Shown here one piece after another: positions 19,127 through 30,000 of a DNA stretch of 64,000 nucleotides. The notes beneath the pieces were generated by a model that was not told the DNA's origin, did not search any database, and worked only from the letters and a program-made list of their open reading frames with translations. The position numbers were made by a program, and so were the translations under genes. The stretch lies in NCBI RefSeq assembly GCF_026262505.1, contig NC_067206.1, positions 6,352,879-6,416,878 of the forward strand, in the 5' to 3' direction. This DNA is from Trichomonas vaginalis G3 (Eukaryota > Parabasalia > Trichomonadida > Trichomonadidae). How positions within the stretch are numbered: position 1 is the first letter of the stretch; the number at the start of each line of letters is the position of its first letter.

Positions 19127-21070
19127 ATGGACATGCCTTTCGATGTTAGTGAACCTCAAGTTGAAGGACACGACGGCTTTGCCAGATTCTATTGGAAACA
19201 TGACGAACAATTGCATCCTTTGAGAAGGAAAAAAGGAAAAGGTGAAGACAAACATGCTCCCATGGAAAGAACAAGATATGCATATGAGAAGTATCGTGAA
19301 GTTAGAAGTCAAATTACATCTGGTCGAACCTTTACAGTAAACTTTGACGAAGGAAAGAACAAAGAAGGCTTCATGGGTGTACTTGCTGCCATACAAGACG
19401 GAAATAAGAAAGGATACAATCTCAGACTAACCATAACAGATTTGGACGGTCACATTTACTATGCACATGGCAATGTCACAACAGCTGCAATGCTTCTTGA
19501 CGCTTTCAAGACTACAAAGAGAGAACAAATGGTTGACTCCGACTCAGACATTTTGAATGCAATTGAAGGAATTGCAAGTGTCAAGTTCGAATGGTACCAA
19601 CCTAACCCTCAAGCAGTCAGACAACATGCTGGATACTTCCCGTTCATAAATAAGTCTGACATTGACTTGACAAGGTATGGAATTTACAATTCAATCGAAA
19701 CAATTGTCAATGAACCTTGTATTCTTACATGTCTCAGGAACTCTGGTCTTGTTTCACAGATGAGAAGATGAAGTATCTTGAGTCATGTGTGAAGACAAGG
19801 TACATTCTCAGAGGTCAATTGGCAAAATTGCACCGTTGGCAAATGTCAATATCCGAGTCAACATTCCGACTGAGAAAGGTTCTTCACATGACGACTATGT
19901 TGTTGACAAAGACTTACCATGGTTGAAGATTGTAATTGTCCACAACCACTTCATGTTGAACGAAAGTCTTACAAACCCATTGTTCGGAAAAGGCAAGTGC
20001 AACATTGTCAGAGCTGTAAACATTCTTTTCGAGAAAGGTTTGTTGGAACCAATTCCAGATGACAAGCTGACAGAAACTTTTGTACCAAAAGACGAAACAA
20101 ACTTTTCATTGTTAGCAAGACCAAAAGTTGTTCCAGACAAAGTTCTAGTACAAAAGAAGTACACAATTCCACAAGGAGTTGGATTGTTCGGATACCAACC
20201 TGAACCAGAAGAACTTCCAATGAGGTTGCAAGAACTTCAAGATGCTATAAACAAACTTCCATTGAGACATCCAATTGACGTCAAATTGTATTGGAGAGCA
20301 TCTGAGTTAGGTCAGAAGGTTTTATATGAAACAGGTTGCTTCGACGATGTTTATGAGATAACAGGAGAAGTTTCTCAGAAGATAAGAGACTCACTTGAAT
20401 TTCCCAAACTGGACCCATTGGTTGCGACAAGTTCGACTCAGATGAAAAGATATACTATGTCGACCTTAACGCTGCGTACATGAGGTTCGTCCAATATATT
20501 CCAACTGGAATTCCAAACGAAGACGGTGAGTTCCCAGGAAGGAACTATACAGTTGGAAAAGTCATACAACAACTGTATGATATTAGGAAAGCTTCAAACC
20601 CCAAACTTGCAATGACACTCAAATTGCTTATGAATTCGACATGGGGATATTCCATTAAGAAACCTCAAGAGATGAAGAGTAAACATTATGAGAAGGTCGA
20701 CAACTTTGTTGAAAGGTTTTCTCCTTTTGTTTTGAAATACGAATTTACCGAAGGTGAAAGTGGCTTAGTAACCACATTAAAACCTATTGTCGAACATTGG
20801 TCTTACCCTCAGTTCGCAAAAGCAGTCCTTGACAACTACAACAAATTCTTCTCCGAAGTCAAATCCAAAGTTGTGGTTTACTATGAGAACATTGACGCAC
20901 TCATGACGAACGAAGAAGGGTATAACAAACTCATTGAAATGGGTTTAGTCGGTGAGAAGATGGGCTGTTTTAAGCTAGATAAGGTATTTTCCGAAGTTCA
21001 TGTCCTCTCCAAGCGTAAGTACTGGGGTGTGCTTGAAGACGGCACAGAAATAAAACATTGCATGAAATAA
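19127..21070 (+). pseudogene. Maverick DNA polymerase B, copy B
   Basis: The first part (19,127-20,480) matches the amino-terminal region of the copy A polymerase in pattern (HNHFMLNESL against DHYMLNERL). The later part carries PolB palm motifs: DLNAAYM for motif A and KLLMNSTWGYSIKK for motif B, followed by KMGCFKLDK and HVLSKRKYWGVL typical of the thumb side. In Polintons this enzyme replicates the element from protein-primed ends. The gene is broken and shortened, with about three breaks. Confidence 0.75.
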
Positions 21071-21143
21071 AACATTGCATGAAGTAAAACATTGCATACC
21101 ATTTTAAAACATTTTTTAAAACAGTATATTTTTACATATATTA

Positions 21144-21311
21144 AATGTTTCAGGTTGAAAAACAAAGAACAAAAGTAGCAGATACAAAACCGTTAGACTA
21201 TATCTTTACAAATACTGGTAGGACTATTTCAGATGAAGAAATTTTATCTCGAATTGTCTTTCATATACAACTACGGAAAAGTGCTGAAAAAGCACTGAAA
21301 AATATATTTTA
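21144..21311 (+). pseudogene. fragment related to the 14,393-15,241 gene
   Basis: A short stretch starting MFQVEKQRTKVADTKPL resembles the first 30 residues of the 282-aa protein at 14,393-15,241. It lies just after the polymerase and runs into a hairpin repeat. It looks like a leftover. Confidence 0.45.
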
Positions 21312-21358
21312 GGGTAGAAGGGTATATCTACCCCGTTTTCTACCCTCATTTCTACCCG
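21299..21358. repeat. GGGTAGA-type hairpin repeat of copy B
   Basis: AAATATATTTTAGGGTAGAA, then GGGTA-TATC-TACCC and two more inverted TACCC words. Same layout as the AGGTGA units of copy A. Confidence 0.75.
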
Positions 21359-21413
21359 TTGAATTTTCATGAATTTCCTTAAGACAGCAAAAAAGTTAGT
21401 TAAAATGAGATGT

Positions 21414-21779
21414 TTACTGAACTGGTTGGATGTCGCCTTCACAGGTTATGTAGAACGGCTGACCAGAGAAGTGGAACAGTGCTCTGAGAATTTGTATAAT
21501 TCGTGGAATTGGACTCTCTCTGTTTGGAAGTTGTATCCATGGGCGCTTTGCAAAGAACTTGAGAAGAGCTTCTTTCTTCATCTCCTTTATGTCGTCTACA
21601 GGAGTGTTTTCTGGTATTTGAATTGGAATTCCAGTCGAAATCTCGATTTTCAGCGCACCTCTTCCAGACAACCAGACGCCGAGGGACTTGTTGGCTTTGT
21701 CCTTGCCCAAATACTGCTTAACAACTTCATTTATCTCTATAAGGTAAATTGCCTCATCTAATGGCTCGATGCTGTCCAT
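21414..21779 (-). CDS. unknown Maverick protein, 121 aa
   Basis: A complete minus-strand frame (MDSIEPLDEAIYLIEINEV...) with a KALGVWLSGRGALK-like middle and a long helix near residues 65-85. No named family recognised. Its start directly abuts the TTTCAGAAC tandem repeat, which may therefore act as its leader. Confidence 0.5.
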   Translation of the reverse strand: MDSIEPLDEAIYLIEINEVVKQYLGKDKANKSLGVWLSGRGALKIEISTGIPIQIPENTPVDDIKEMKKEALLKFFAKRPWIQLPNRESPIPRIIQILRALFHFSGQPFYITCEGDIQPVQ

Positions 21780-21780
21780 T

Positions 21781-22072
21781 GTTCTGTTTCAGAACTAGTC
21801 TTGTTCTGTTTCAGAACTAGTCTTGTACTTTTTCAGAACTAGTCTTGTACTTTTTCAGAACTAGTCTTGTACTTTTTCAGAACAAATTTCCCGTAAAAGC
21901 TCTCAATTTGAGAGAAAAATTTTCTGTTTCAGAACAATATTTGTACTGTTTCAGAACAATATTTGTACTGTTTCAGAACAATATTTGTACTGTTTCAGAA
22001 CAATATTTGTACTGTTTCAGAACAATATTTGTACTGTTTCAGAACAAGACTTGTACTGTTTCAGAACAATGT
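21781..22072. repeat. 22-bp TTTCAGAAC tandem repeat
   Basis: About 12 units of TTTCAGAACAATATTTGTACTG or the variant with CTAGTCTTG, in two blocks around 21,781-21,885 and 21,922-22,072. Unit spacing is about 22 bp. It lies upstream of the minus-strand 121-aa gene. Confidence 0.85.
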
Positions 22073-22085
22073 CCGACGTACCACC

Positions 22086-22148
22086 AAAAAATATATTTTA
22101 GGGTAGAAGGGTATATCTACCCTCATTTCTACCCTCATTTCTACCCTC
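22086..22148. repeat. GGGTAGA-type hairpin repeat of copy B
   Basis: AAAAATATATTTTAGGGTAGAAGG, hairpin GGGTA-TATC-TACCC, two further inverted words. Confidence 0.75.
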
Positions 22149-22356
22149 GTAGAAAACACACAAAACTCTTGAACTTTGTATAAAAAAAGCAACCCGCGGA
22201 AAACAGCGGGTTGGTATATTCTTCACAAAATGCTTGTTTTTGAGGTCGAGCCATTTTTGGCTCCACCGTATTTTTAAACCAAACTCGTTCATTTTGTGCT
22301 GAAATAAAATAAAGGTAGTCCCACCAAAAAATATTTTTTATTTTTATTGTAAGAAC

Positions 22357-23235
22357 ATGTTTGCAACAACAGCACCAAACTCGTTAGTCATGAACCCAAC
22401 TTCAATGTTAGTAGAGATGAAAAGCTTCATTCCTTCTTCATATACTTTCGAAACAGAAATCCAGAAGATAAAGCAAGAACTTCTCCAAGGAGATTTAGAC
22501 TGTAGTGCAAAAGATGAAACAAATGAACAGTATCTTTATGAAATGCAAGATATTATAGACCATTTGCCTAAACTTCCTGAAATACAACAACAAAAACTCA
22601 CTATTCCAGAATTCGATGAAATTGAAGTCAGACTGACTGACTCAGTAGAAATAAAGAAGTTCATACGAAAGGTAAACTATGAGTTTCTTGGATTTCATTG
22701 CAACCACAAAGTCATTGACATATATAAATCTGAAGAATTTAAGACCTACGACAACTTTGTTTCGTTAGTTGCTGAGTGTGTCTTGCAGATAAGAGATAAA
22801 GATAGAAGAGGTAAGGTATGGAACCAACAGATAAAACCAGCAACCTTTGAGTTAAAGAAAACCATCTACGCCTTAGTCATACTAGCAGGACAAATTTCAG
22901 AATATAACGCAAAAATGAACTCACAATGTTCTAAATGTAAAGCAGCAATGAGGAAATATAACTACTCCGTCAAAGAGATAGAAAGAATGAGAAAAGACCA
23001 TACTGACTTAAAGAAAGAAGTAGAGAAACCAGCAGAAGATAAAATGGACATGTTGACATTTCTGAACAAAAACTATCCAACTGCTAACGATTTCCTTCTT
23101 TCAGATGTCAAGAAGAAATATAAAGAAACCTTCGGCATAGTTAAAATTTTTGATATCCTTCGTGAAGAAATAGAAGCTACAAAACTGTTTAAAGTCATGA
23201 ACCATCACAACATATACCATGTAAAACGCTTGTAA
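22357..23235 (+). CDS. unknown conserved Maverick protein, 292 aa
   Basis: A complete homologue of the copy A protein at 5,889-6,854, matching from PNSLVMNPTS to the ending HVKRL. It keeps the CSKC pair and the FLNKNYPT segment. It has an internal stretch fewer than copy A near residue 120. It heads the same three-gene cassette (this gene, GIY-YIG, KilA-N). The upstream sequence TTTTTTATTTTTATTGTAAGAAC matches the end of the cassette leader. Function unknown; conservation between two elements argues that it matters to the element. Confidence 0.65.
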   Translation: MFATTAPNSLVMNPTSMLVEMKSFIPSSYTFETEIQKIKQELLQGDLDCSAKDETNEQYLYEMQDIIDHLPKLPEIQQQKLTIPEFDEIEVRLTDSVEIKKFIRKVNYEFLGFHCNHKVIDIYKSEEFKTYDNFVSLVAECVLQIRDKDRRGKVWNQQIKPATFELKKTIYALVILAGQISEYNAKMNSQCSKCKAAMRKYNYSVKEIERMRKDHTDLKKEVEKPAEDKMDMLTFLNKNYPTANDFLLSDVKKKYKETFGIVKIFDILREEIEATKLFKVMNHHNIYHVKRL

Positions 23236-23242
23236 AACTTTA

Positions 23243-23303
23243 TGGTAGAAATGAGGGTAGAAAACGGGGTAGATATACCCTTCTACCCTAAAATATATTT
23301 TTG
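23243..23303. repeat. GGGTAGA-type hairpin repeat of copy B
   Basis: Directly follows the 292-aa gene and aligns base by base in layout with the AGGTGA unit after the homologous copy A gene (5,820-5,892). Confidence 0.8.
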
Positions 23304-23370
23304 CTGAATTCAGCACAAAATTCTGAGTAAAATGACATATGGAACACATACTTTTTCAGTAAGGACATAT

Positions 23371-23432
23371 GGGGTAGAAATGAGGGTAGAAAACGGGGTA
23401 GATATACCCTTCTACCCTAAAATATATTTTTG
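23371..23432. repeat. GGGTAGA-type hairpin repeat of copy B
   Basis: Second unit, nearly identical to 23,243-23,303. Confidence 0.8.
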
Positions 23433-23614
23433 TCTGATTTACGCTCATTACGAAGAAGTCTTGACAAAACATTTACGAAGAAGTATATTTCCTGTGTTGT
23501 TGTCAAAATGTCATGTTGTCACACTTTTTCAGAGAAGTTCATTTAACCGAGTGACCTGGTCGCCTAAAATATATTTTATTGAATTCTGAGTAAAATGACC
23601 AAATTTCATGAATT

Positions 23615-23691
23615 TCCTTAAGATAGAAAAAATAAAATAAAGTTAGTTTTTTTTTAAAATATTTTTTTTATTTTGTATGTAAGAACAGGAA
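23615..23691 (+). promoter_or_regulatory. cassette leader/promoter, GIY-YIG gene of copy B
   Basis: ATGAATTTCCTTAAGATAGAAAAAATAAAATAAAGTTAG (in part), a T-rich tract and TTTTGTATGTAAGAACAGG just before the ATG, as in copy A at 5,287-5,360. Confidence 0.6.
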
Positions 23692-24303
23692 ATGACAAAC
23701 ACTGAGTTTGAAACAGTTAAAAAGATAGACAATAACACTAAATTGGTTAGAATTGGTGATTTAAACGTAAGATACTCAAAGAAATACAACAAATATTCTT
23801 TGTCAGACATTTTATCTCCATTTGAAAAGAGAGCAAAGGACTGGGTTAGAAATGCTTCAACTCAGAAAATTTTGACAAGAAATCCTGAGCTTATGATATC
23901 GGTAAAATTCTATGGAACTGCAGCATATCTTATAGACAAAAGTCTTATACCAATAGTTTTGTTATGGTTAGACCCAGTTGTTGGATATAACTTCATAACA
24001 TATGGTTCATTCGATACGGAACGTTGCAGTGAAGGCTTACTTTACATCGTTCAGAAACCGAAGGACTTCAATACAAAAAGATATAAGATAGGAAGAACAT
24101 ATAATATAACTCAAAGATATGACAGTACAGTCAATAGAGTCAAGGTTGTGTTTGTTAATGATATGAGAGCTGCAGAAACAGAACTACTTGAAAAGTTTGA
24201 GAAAATGTATGGTGCTCCCATAAAAGGTAAAGAAACGTTTGAAGTAGATGAGATAGATAAAGCTATAAAATTATTTGACGAAGTTGCTGAAAAATACATG
24301 TAA
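23692..24303 (+). CDS. KilA-N plus GIY-YIG (T5orf172-like) protein
   Basis: A whole 203-residue protein. Residues about 45-105 carry the KilA-N-like pattern (DWVRNASTQKIL, FYGTAAYLIDKSL, LLWLDPVVGYNF). Residues about 120-203 form a GIY-YIG-type domain (EGLLYIVQKP, RYKIGRTYN, then NDMRAAETELLEKF). Members of this family are predicted DNA-binding nicking enzymes in large DNA viruses; the role here is inference. It is very close to the broken copy A homologue at 4,678-5,286. Confidence 0.75.
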   Translation: MTNTEFETVKKIDNNTKLVRIGDLNVRYSKKYNKYSLSDILSPFEKRAKDWVRNASTQKILTRNPELMISVKFYGTAAYLIDKSLIPIVLLWLDPVVGYNFITYGSFDTERCSEGLLYIVQKPKDFNTKRYKIGRTYNITQRYDSTVNRVKVVFVNDMRAAETELLEKFEKMYGAPIKGKETFEVDEIDKAIKLFDEVAEKYM

Positions 24304-24341
24304 AAATAACGTTTACCATGTAAAACGTTTATAAAATAACT

Positions 24342-24402
24342 GGGGTAGAAAAGAGGGTAGAAAAGAGGGTAGATATACCCATCTACCCTAAATTATATTT
24401 TT
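24342..24402. repeat. GGGTAGA-type hairpin repeat of copy B
   Basis: Follows the GIY-YIG gene. Three GGGTAGA words, the ATAT centre and two inverted words, then AAATTATATTTTT. Confidence 0.8.
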
Positions 24403-24599
24403 ATTGAATTCAGCAACAAAAATCTGAGTAAAATGGCATAAGATTGCTTACCATGTAAAACCGAGAGAAGAGATTCCGTACGAAAACAGTGAAGCACAGC
24501 GAGTAGGGAAGAAACCCCAGTCGCCAAAACTCTATGAAAACAGTGAAATTTCTCTAGACCGACTTTTTCCCTACTCGCCAAAACTCTATGAAAATCATG

Positions 24600-24672
24600 A
24601 ATTTCCTTAAGATAGAAAAAATAAAGTTAATTTTATTTTTTTTATTTTTTTATTTTGTATGTAAAGACAGAT
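24600..24672 (+). promoter_or_regulatory. cassette leader/promoter, KilA-N gene of copy B
   Basis: AATTTCCTTAAGATAGAAAA, then AT-rich tract and TTTTGTATGTAAAGACAG before the ATG at 24,673, matching 4,583-4,650 of copy A. Confidence 0.6.
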
Positions 24673-25482
24673 ATGTCAACAACAGAGAACACAACAACAG
24701 TTATAGTCCATGAAGATATAAATGAAGAATATGAGTACATACAGTTTAACAAACAGTTACGTCTCATTCGTTCGGTCAAAGATGACATGTACCAAATGCA
24801 AAGTATTTTGAATGCTCTTCGTTCTACAAAGCAAGCATATCATTGGTTTGAAAACCAACAGACAAAAGAACTTTTAGAAGAATTTCCTCATATGTTTGCT
24901 ACCCTCGGAAAACCGAGGGTAGAGATTCCCGTACGAAAAATCGCAAGAATTTGGCTCCTGGTTTGAAGGCTGGTATGTACATAGACTTCTTGTAAATGCT
25001 GTTGCAATGTGGGCTTCACCTCGTTATGCTTGTTATATTTTCATGATGTTAGATGAAATTCATAGACAGAACGTGAAGAGCTAGAGAACAAGCTTGAAGC
25101 AAAAGAAAAACCATACAGAAAAGAATACCACGTTCGGTACCAAAAGGAAAGGAAAAGAACTATAAGTATATATGATTTATACTGAAGAGATGGAAAATGA
25201 AGAAGATAAAGATATGGTTATGTTGCATTTAGTCAGAAGAAACAACAAAAGCCTTTTACGACCTTGCTAAGATTTACAAAATCTGACAGAAATTGGTTCT
25301 ATCGCGAAAACTTACCGATTTCAATGACCCCAAATGAAGATGTGAAACAAATAGTTCAAGATACGTTACCTCAAACTCACTATGATATGAAAGGTGTACA
25401 ATACTTACCTTCAAAGAAGACTTACCCGCTACTGAAAGAAAAAATAACAGAGTATTTTGACAACTTCAAACAAGCAGAGTAG
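24673..25482 (+). pseudogene. KilA-N domain protein, copy B
   Basis: Begins MSTTENTTTVIVHEDINEEYEY like the whole copy A protein at 3,722-4,582 and ends with the same FDNFK tail. The KilA-N core is recognisable only in part. It is broken, with several breaks. Confidence 0.7.
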
Positions 25483-25497
25483 ATGAACTCTTTATTT

Positions 25498-26375
25498 TTA
25501 CGCTTGACTTTTTACAATTTGAACTTTGTTTGCGTAGATATGAATTCTGAAAGAAGTATGAGGGTCTTGTATGACTTTGTACTTCTCCCATAGTTCATGT
25601 CTGTCAAACTTACCTGCCATGGACTCTTTCATAAGTTCCATGAAATCGTCTTCGGACAATCCTGGGAAAAGTACAATGTCAGTAAGTATTCTCTTTACAT
25701 CCTTACTTAAACTCTTGGCTGTCTGTACACAAATGACAACTGAGATGTTAAAGTGTCTGAGCTTCTTAAGAATTCGACACATGTCTTTTCTCTATTCTTT
25801 AACAAAGGATGAGAGGCGAAATCATCTAAGATAAGAAGACATCTATGAGGGTAAGTCTTCCAATCGTAAGATTGCAATTTCTTCGAAATGTATTCTATCT
25901 CTTTCTGTTTGTTTCTGAAGTGTTTCTTCTCTAATATTCTCTGCATTTCCTCATTTGGGTCTTTAAACTTAGAATTTATATACTCATTTATAGCATTGTA
26001 CTTCAAAAACTCTTCTTTGGTACTTTCTTTATCCAATCTAACAACTCAGAGTCTTTTATACATACTAACTTAGACTTCTTTATAATATCTTTGAACGAAT
26101 TGACGGTTTGGTCAAATTGACCAGAAGTACTACAAATAACAACTAACTCATAGAATGGGTTCTTCTCATCTAGTTCTTGTTGTTGTGCAGCCATTTTTAA
26201 GATAAGTGAAAGTCTTACCCGACCCAGGCGGTGCGATTAGACCTGTTATACCATTCTGAGCAAATAAGAACTTGTCATGTATAGGCTTTATCTGAGCATT
26301 TTCTAACTTCCTCTTGTTCTTGTTTAAAACATTCTCAAATTTCTTGTCAATGTCAGCAAACTTTTTTCTAACATA
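25498..26375 (-). pseudogene. virion DNA-packaging ATPase (FtsK/HerA-A32 type)
   Basis: The minus strand shows a Walker A motif GLIAPPGSGKT near 26,215-26,250 and a Walker B-like LLILDDFASHP near 25,820-25,850, followed by ISVVICVQTAKSL, the sensor-like segment typical of A32/FtsK-type packaging ATPases that pump DNA into capsids of Polintons and related viruses. It is broken, with about two breaks. Confidence 0.8.
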
Positions 26376-26411
26376 TTTTTAGAAAAATTAAAATTTTTAT
26401 CTTTTAGAAAA

Positions 26412-26863
26412 ATGTCTAGCGATTTCGCTATCTATATTCGAGACAAACTTTTTGACAGCAAAACATCTGTCGACCATAAAATCTTACATAGTGTAAACAA
26501 GAAAGGTGAATTTGTTCTAAAGTTCTGTTTCTGGGAATATGACAAGAACCATAAAACATTAAGCAGAGAAGTCTTTAAGTTTGTCAATGACAGACTTGTT
26601 GACAGAGATGACGCCTCTTGAAAGATGAAGTCCAACAAAAGTTCTTAGAATGCAAAGAAGACACATGCGCTGTTCTTGAAGATGAAATAGAAAACAGAAT
26701 AGATGAGCTATTAAAGGACAAAGAACTTTTACAGAAATATGGTTCTGAGAAATTTGACATAACTCACCAGAGAAGAGAAGAAGAGAGAGAAGAAAGAAAA
26801 GAAAGTAGAAGAGAGAAGAAAGAGCCAGAGCCAGAGCCAGAGAAAAAGAAATTTGACATGTAA
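26412..26863 (+). pseudogene. unknown charged Maverick protein
   Basis: Plus-strand coding region divergent from the ATPase. The front part starts MSSDFAIYIRDKLFDSK; the tail is an extremely charged Glu/Arg/Lys stretch with repeated PEPEPE. No family is recognised. It is broken, with about one break. Confidence 0.45.
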
Positions 26864-26879
26864 AAATAAAATTTTATTT

Positions 26880-27303
26880 TTAGAACATTTCTGGGTCAAT
26901 GTCAATGTTCTCTTCCTCTTTAGGAGCAAAACACTGGCTTAGACTCTAAAATCTTTTTACCCAATTTACCTTGAACTTCAACTATCTTAGACTCATAATA
27001 TTCATAGTCGTCTGCTTTCTTGGTTCATAAGGTATAACAAGTTTGTATGCTTTGCCTTCTTTAAGGTTTGAGAACCTTTCTGTCAAAATTTTCTTTGACT
27101 GCTAACAAACCTTCTATGTCTAAGTCTTCAAATTTCGCACCATTTTTAGTCACAATAGCAAACTTAACGGGTTCGATGTTCCAAACTTTGTCAAATGTAG
27201 ACTTTTCAAAATGGTAGAAGTAAACATTCAAATATGTGAATGGGTCTAGTTCTTCTTTAAGTCCTGACATGTACTTGTTGACTGAGATGAATTTTCGCCC
27301 ATC
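26880..27303 (-). pseudogene. unknown Maverick protein
   Basis: The largest piece (27,061-27,270) reads MSGLKEELDPFTYLNVYF and on. It is preceded by the CTATCGGATAAAAAAAATATTTTTTTT leader type. No family is recognised. It is broken, with about two breaks. Confidence 0.4.
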
Positions 27304-27344
27304 TTTCTATCGGATAAAAAAAATATTTTTTTTAAAATTTACTC

Positions 27345-28574
27345 ATAAAAATTTTTCTTTGTATATACGCCGTTCTGAACATCTAAAAGACTTTTGACAT
27401 TTGCCAAGAATGTACGTTTAGAAGCTGCCATATAACCATACTCTTGACAATATTGTTTATATGAATCGTACAATGACCTTTCATCTAACACTCAAAGTTA
27501 GTCTCATCTATAAACAGTTCATATACACTCTTGTTTGCTTCTAACAATGTTTGTCTCTCTTCGGTATGTGGAATTGTCTTGGATTGAACTTTGAAATATC
27601 TAATGTCATGAAATATGAGAACAAGTGGTTGTAAAAGTTAGGTGTCAAAGTTTCTGCTAAGTCGTCAAAATATTCTGTATCTTGCATATGAGAATCTGAC
27701 GTTCTGACAACTACATATCTTCTGTCAGAACTTTCTAACTTCATCGGAACAACATTGTTTGAAACCATGATGAAATTTGCAACATTTTCACAAACTCTTT
27801 GGTCTTTATATTTTCTTTCAACAACTCCAACTTTGTCTGTTATAAGACTCTTCAAAGCATCTGAGTTTAAAACCTTTGTTGTATCTATACTTTGAAGTTC
27901 GTTACATACTATAAGTTTCATATTCTCTATTGAAGAGTTAAATTTACCGCAGATGTTTTCTAAAGTTTGTCATATTCGGGTTCGAATAACCTTCTAACAG
28001 TTTGCACAAAATATCTGTAAAGAAAGTGTTCTTACCAGTTCCTTGTTTTCCAATTATAATGAGAGCAGTTTCATTTTTAGCACTTGGATGTTGTAAGATG
28101 TTTGCAAACCAACATAAGATATACTCATAGACTCTTTCGTTTCCATTGCATATAATTTCTTTGACATGGTCTAACCAAGCTTCTATAACATTTTCTTTCC
28201 ATTCTACTTGTTCGTATTTTATATCCAGTGAAGATAGAATAGAAGTTTGGAGATGGTGTATAGAACTTTATACCACGAACTGAAAAAATCTTCTAACTTT
28301 GACAATAAGATATCCCAAGCATCTAACATCTTCATACCAACTTGTACGACTTTTATTTTCTTAAGTTTCTGTCTACATTCTTGTTCAGACACAATTGTTG
28401 CTCTTGGTTTGTTAAAGACAACATCCATTCTTTCATGACATAACATTCTGGGGCAGAGTCAACATAAATGACTAAACGTTTCAAATTCTCGACTGCTTTG
28501 TTATAGTCTCTAAATGGACACATATTTCTGAACGCTTGGAAGTCATAAAAATCTGAAACGTCTATTCTGTACAT
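27345..28574 (-). pseudogene. SF3-type (D5/DUF5906-like) helicase
   Basis: A Walker A motif IIGKQGTGKNTFF lies near 28,020-28,060, followed by LIVCNELQSID (Walker B region) and FIMVSNNVVPM, then RRYVVVRTSDS, the sensor and arginine-finger region of viral superfamily 3 helicases. The front part starts MYRIDVSDFYDFQAF. SF3 helicases unwind DNA during replication of related viruses; some Polintons and virophages carry them. It is broken, with two or three breaks. Confidence 0.75.
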
Positions 28575-28602
28575 TTTTATAAAAATAAAAAAAATATTTT
28601 TT

Positions 28603-29385
28603 TTATTCTTGACTTTGTTGTTGCATTTGTTGCATTTGTTGTTCTTGAGCTATTTGTTGTTGAAGTTGTTCTTGTAGTACAATACTTTCACCAGTTGCAT
28701 CTTCCAATTCGAAACTTTCTGCCGTCATTGACAAATACATAGGACATAAAAGTTTTACAGGAACAAAGTTTGCGTCAACTAAGGTTAAGTTTATGTTTGC
28801 TAAAGTGTTTGAGTTTACTAAAGCTGAAAACTCTGCATTCGAATGAACAATAGGCAAACCAGCAGAGAAAGTGTTGTTTATACGCATGAGTATCTTTTGG
28901 TCATAGTAGTTTCTGTCGACATTCGAATAGCACTTTGAACCTAAGTTTGAAACAATATATAAAATAGGTGTACTTAAAGTCAATGGAACAGACAAACCTT
29001 GTATGACACCTTTTCCTGTTATAGGAAACTGTTGGTAGTAAAAACCAGATATAAGTTTTGTATTATAGCTCATATCGTTTATACTAAACTCAGTCGGACA
29101 TCCAAACATAATGAAACCTGCTCTAGTTGCAGCACATGTTACATCCGTCCTTAAAGTATTAAATAAGTCAACAAAACCTGTTGGTGGTATATCTGAGTAA
29201 GTATCTTCAAAGAAGTATTTTTTACCATTCACAACAACAAAGTCTTCTGGTGTCAAAAGAGCAAAACAGGCTTTAGTCGTCATCGTGTTTAAAGTTAGTT
29301 TACAATATCGTCCTTGAGGACTTTGTAAGTTTGTTGTTATAGAATTATATGACTCAGGGTTTTTAGTCGTAATAGTATAAACCAC
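28603..29385 (-). CDS. candidate minor capsid (penton-like) protein, 260 aa
   Basis: A complete frame rich in Ser/Thr/Asn, with a pattern of short beta strands and a Gln-rich tail (QQQIAQEQQMQQMQQQ). Its size (about 250 residues) and position next to the major capsid gene fit a single-jelly-roll penton protein of Polintons. This is inferred from size and context, not from a motif. Confidence 0.45.
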   Translation of the reverse strand: MVYTITTKNPESYNSITTNLQSPQGRYCKLTLNTMTTKACFALLTPEDFVVVNGKKYFFEDTYSDIPPTGFVDLFNTLRTDVTCAATRAGFIMFGCPTEFSINDMSYNTKLISGFYYQQFPITGKGVIQGLSVPLTLSTPILYIVSNLGSKCYSNVDRNYYDQKILMRINNTFSAGLPIVHSNAEFSALVNSNTLANINLTLVDANFVPVKLLCPMYLSMTAESFELEDATGESIVLQEQLQQQIAQEQQMQQMQQQSQE

Positions 29386-29403
29386 TATGTCTTCTGCATT
29401 TAC

Positions 29404-29985
29404 TTAGCAACTAAATTTTAATGAAATGTTGTGGTCGTCAAATATTTTTATGACGTCTGGGAAACTATATTTTAAGTTCAACGTTTCACCTCCTTTCATA
29501 ACGTATATCTTGTCAATGACATTATATGAAACACCACAGCAACTAATGTCGGGTTCGATTTCTTTGATGTTTATATCGTCTGCCTCTGTCAAAGTTTCAA
29601 TAGTTCTTTCAAAAACTTCATGAGGTGCAATGACATATGAGTTCACTTTTACAGGGTTGTGTTCGACCAAGTTTAACATTATACCTAAAGCTTGACAAAT
29701 CTTCTCTGAGTTTGAAGTTTGTCTTTCAGTTGTTGGTAGTCGTTTCGAATATCTGCAACAGAACTTAAGTCTCTGCTAACTTCAGGATATGTTGGTTGTT
29801 CTTTTACAGGAACAATTGTTATACCATCTTCGTCCTCGTATGGTTTCCCCACTTCAACATCTCTGTCTTTGACATTGACAAAACACTTTGACTGTTTGTT
29901 TGAGTTGGTGAATTTAACTTCACATCTGCCACCGCCATTAAACCTTTTGAAACACTCACGCTTCTATTTTTCGGAAATGACATTT
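29404..29985 (-). pseudogene. unknown Maverick protein
   Basis: Minus-strand coding region starting MSFPKNRSVSVSKGLMAVADVK and ending with a DDHNISLKFSC tail. It lies between the two capsid candidates and is likely virion related. It is broken, with about two breaks. Confidence 0.4.
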
Positions 29986-30000
29986 TACTTAGAATAAAAG

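Noticed and set aside
21845-22183. Plus-strand frame of repeated YCFRTIFVLFQN words
   Set aside because: Translation of the TTTCAGAAC tandem repeat, not a gene.
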